Part shown: positions 35,543 to 37,295 of the stretch, in pieces
Layout: each line of letters begins with the position of its first letter
Numbering within the stretch: position 1 is the stretch's first letter
Assembly (NCBI GenBank): GCA_947627075.1
Contig: CANQUR010000002.1
Span: 1-37,295, forward strand
Length of the DNA: 37,295 nucleotides
Reading direction: 5' to 3'
Source of the DNA: an uncultured Clostridia bacterium
GTDB taxonomy: Bacteria > Bacillota > Clostridia > Christensenellales > Pumilibacteraceae
Notes under the pieces: generated by a model
Databases searched by the model: none
Seen by the model: only the letters and a program-made list of their open reading frames with translations
Told to the model about the DNA's origin: nothing
Program-made: the position numbers and the translations under genes

Positions 35543-37295
35543 TGGGAATGGTACCAATGATGAAGCAATATCTTCAAGTCAAGGATCAATATAAGGATGC
35601 GATCCTACTTTATAGGCTTGGTGATTTTTATGAGTGTTTTTTCGACGATGCCATTATAGCAAGCAAAGAACTCGATCTGGTTCTGACAGGCAGAGACTGT
35701 GGTTTGGATGAGCGTGCTCCCATGTGTGGAGTTCCGTTTCATGCGGCGGATAATTATATTGCAAAGCTGATAGCGAAAGGTCATAAAGTTGCAATCTGTG
35801 AACAAATGACTCCGCCGGGCGGCAAAGGATTGATCGAACGCGAAGTAGTGAGAGTTATAACTCCCGGTACCTTGGTGGAATCTACAATGCTAAATGAGGA
35901 GAAAAACAATTTTCTTGCTTGTTTGGCTTTACAAGACGGTATTATAGGTGTCGCTTGGACGGATATTTCAACGGGAGAATTTAATCATACTTCTGTAGAT
36001 GCGAGATTAAGTGTTAAAATAAATGAAATTTTGGCAAGGATAAATCCCGCTGAAATCATTTGCAATGAAAAAATGCTTGTGGAAAGCGTAAATCTTTCTA
36101 TAGTAAAGTATGGTACTTTGTGCCCATTTACTCTATATAATGAAGTTGCTTTTGATTATGATAATGCTTCCAAAATAATTAACGATAAATTCGGAAAAGA
36201 GAATCTTAAAGAAATAGGCAAAAGCAGATCTTGCGTATGTGCGGTAGGCGCATTGCTTGAATATCTTAACGAAACTCAAAAACGCAATTTGATCAATATA
36301 AAAGGTTCCAAACAAGAAAAAGTATCTGATTTGATGAGCATTGACATTTCCGCTCGAAAAACTTTGGAACTCACCGAAGGAGCAAATGGAAAAAAATACG
36401 GGTCGTTATTGTGGGTAATTGATAAGACGTCTACAAAGATGGGCGCACGCAAATTAAGAAATTGGATAGAAATGCCATCTACAGACGCTAAAGAAATAAA
36501 CGAACGCTTGGATGCGGCAGAAGAACTTTATAGCGATGTGGAAAAAAGAACTTCTATCGAAAATTCATTGAAACAAATTTATGATATAGAGCGTATTTGC
36601 GGCAGATTGTCTTTTGGAAATGTATCTCCGAAAGAATGTTTAGCTCTTGGTCAGTCCTTGATCGTTTTTCCGGAAATTAAAAATTTACTCTCGAAACTGA
36701 AAATGACTGCCTTTGAAAAAATAAACGGATTGATCGTAGACATTAGTGAACTTGGGCGATATATATTAAGGGCAATAAAACCGGAGCCATCATCGTTTAT
36801 AAGAGACGGAGATGTTATCGCGGATAATTTTAACAGTAAATTAGACGAATATCGGTTATATGCAAAAAAAGCCGAAAACATATTAAAACAATTGGAGGAA
36901 AATGAAAAAGCCGAAACGGGTATAAAAAATTTAAGGATATCAAGCAACAAGGTTTTTGGTTTTTATATAGAAGTACCTAAAGGGCAAGTTTCATTGGTAC
37001 CATATCGATATGTCAGAAAGCAAACAACAGTAAACACCGAACGATACATAACGGAAGAATTAAAAGAGATCGAGTCTAAAGTAGTTAATGCAGGCGAATT
37101 GGCTATTAAACTCGAAAACGAATTGTATGATCGATTATTGAGTGAAATAAAACAACATTATGACGAATTGTCACAAAGCGCAAAGGCTATAGCTTATTTG
37201 GACTGTTTATTGAGCAATGCTATAGTTGCAAGAGAAAATAGTTTTACGAAACCGATCATAAACAATGAGATTGACCGTATCAAAATAACGGAAGG
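35542..37295 (+). CDS. mutS: DNA mismatch repair protein MutS, N-terminal part
   Basis: The frame is open to the window edge, so the ORF track missed it. The first 584 codons are present. The mismatch-binding domain I contains MMKQYLQVKDQYKDAIL and LGDFYECFFDDA, with the Phe-x-Glu mismatch-reading motif as FYE. Then come APMCGVPFHAADNYIAKLI, AICEQMTPP, REVVRVITPGT and the core/clamp region with YGSLLWVIDKT and VFGFYIEVP. The ATPase domain lies beyond the window. The start ATG 35542 overlaps the miaB stop (TAATG) with TAGGAG 9 nt upstream. Confidence 0.96.
   Translation, partial: MGMVPMMKQYLQVKDQYKDAILLYRLGDFYECFFDDAIIASKELDLVLTGRDCGLDERAPMCGVPFHAADNYIAKLIAKGHKVAICEQMTPPGGKGLIEREVVRVITPGTLVESTMLNEEKNNFLACLALQDGIIGVAWTDISTGEFNHTSVDARLSVKINEILARINPAEIICNEKMLVESVNLSIVKYGTLCPFTLYNEVAFDYDNASKIINDKFGKENLKEIGKSRSCVCAVGALLEYLNETQKRNLINIKGSKQEKVSDLMSIDISARKTLELTEGANGKKYGSLLWVIDKTSTKMGARKLRNWIEMPSTDAKEINERLDAAEELYSDVEKRTSIENSLKQIYDIERICGRLSFGNVSPKECLALGQSLIVFPEIKNLLSKLKMTAFEKINGLIVDISELGRYILRAIKPEPSSFIRDGDVIADNFNSKLDEYRLYAKKAENILKQLEENEKAETGIKNLRISSNKVFGFYIEVPKGQVSLVPYRYVRKQTTVNTERYITEELKEIESKVVNAGELAIKLENELYDRLLSEIKQHYDELSQSAKAIAYLDCLLSNAIVARENSFTKPIINNEIDRIKITE

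Overview
The window is a dense block of core bacterial genes with modest GC content. The gene content points to a Clostridia-type member of the Bacillota. The evidence is two T-box riboswitches (thrS and pheST), an infC-rpmI-rplT operon with an attenuator leader, RbgA, TmcAL, MutS2, a ThiI without a rhodanese domain, a pta-ackA pair and the sporulation gene yunB. The species cannot be named from sequence alone. YunB suggests a spore former.

Layout. 1-5957 (+): the 3' end of trmD, then rbgA, rnhB, yraN, a compact alanine racemase, formate-tetrahydrofolate salvage (5-FCL), rsmD, coaD, a coiled-coil protein and a class I-alpha DAHP synthase. 5961-7109 (-): tmcAL. 7239-10141 (+): pta, ackA and comFC. 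A palindromic back-to-back promoter lies between tmcAL and pta. 10222-13706 (+): T-box/thrS, then leader/infC-rpmI-rplT. 13742-20437 (+): an SPOUT rRNA methylase, yebC, a radC-like gene, ruvC-ruvA-ruvB, queA and tgt. 20504-20948: rplS with its own leader. 21145: yunB. 21804-32233 (+): T-box/pheS-pheT, a U32 peptidase-family protein, mutS2, a cysteine desulfurase and thiI. 32180-34147 (-): a class A penicillin-binding protein. 34250-37295 (+): miaB and the 5' part of mutS.

The themes are translation and tRNA modification (TrmD, TmcAL, QueA/Tgt, ThiI, MiaB, ThrS, PheST, IF3, ribosomal proteins), Holliday-junction and mismatch-type DNA processing (RuvABC, MutS2, MutS), and acetate energy metabolism (Pta/AckA). 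Most genes are tightly packed with ATGA or TAATG overlaps. No tRNA or rRNA genes, CRISPR arrays, prophage or insertion sequences were seen.

The least explained signal is a short dyad, TATGTC-N-GACATA. It occurs exactly four times, plus four more times with one mismatch, in 37 kb. Most copies are inside unrelated coding sequences, and one is a perfect 25-bp palindrome at the comFC stop codon. Other points worth checking are infC, which has no ATG/GTG/TTG start and appears to begin at AUC/AUU, the palindromic divergent promoter, a ribosome-binding site inside a terminator stem, and rplS displaced from its usual trmD neighbourhood.
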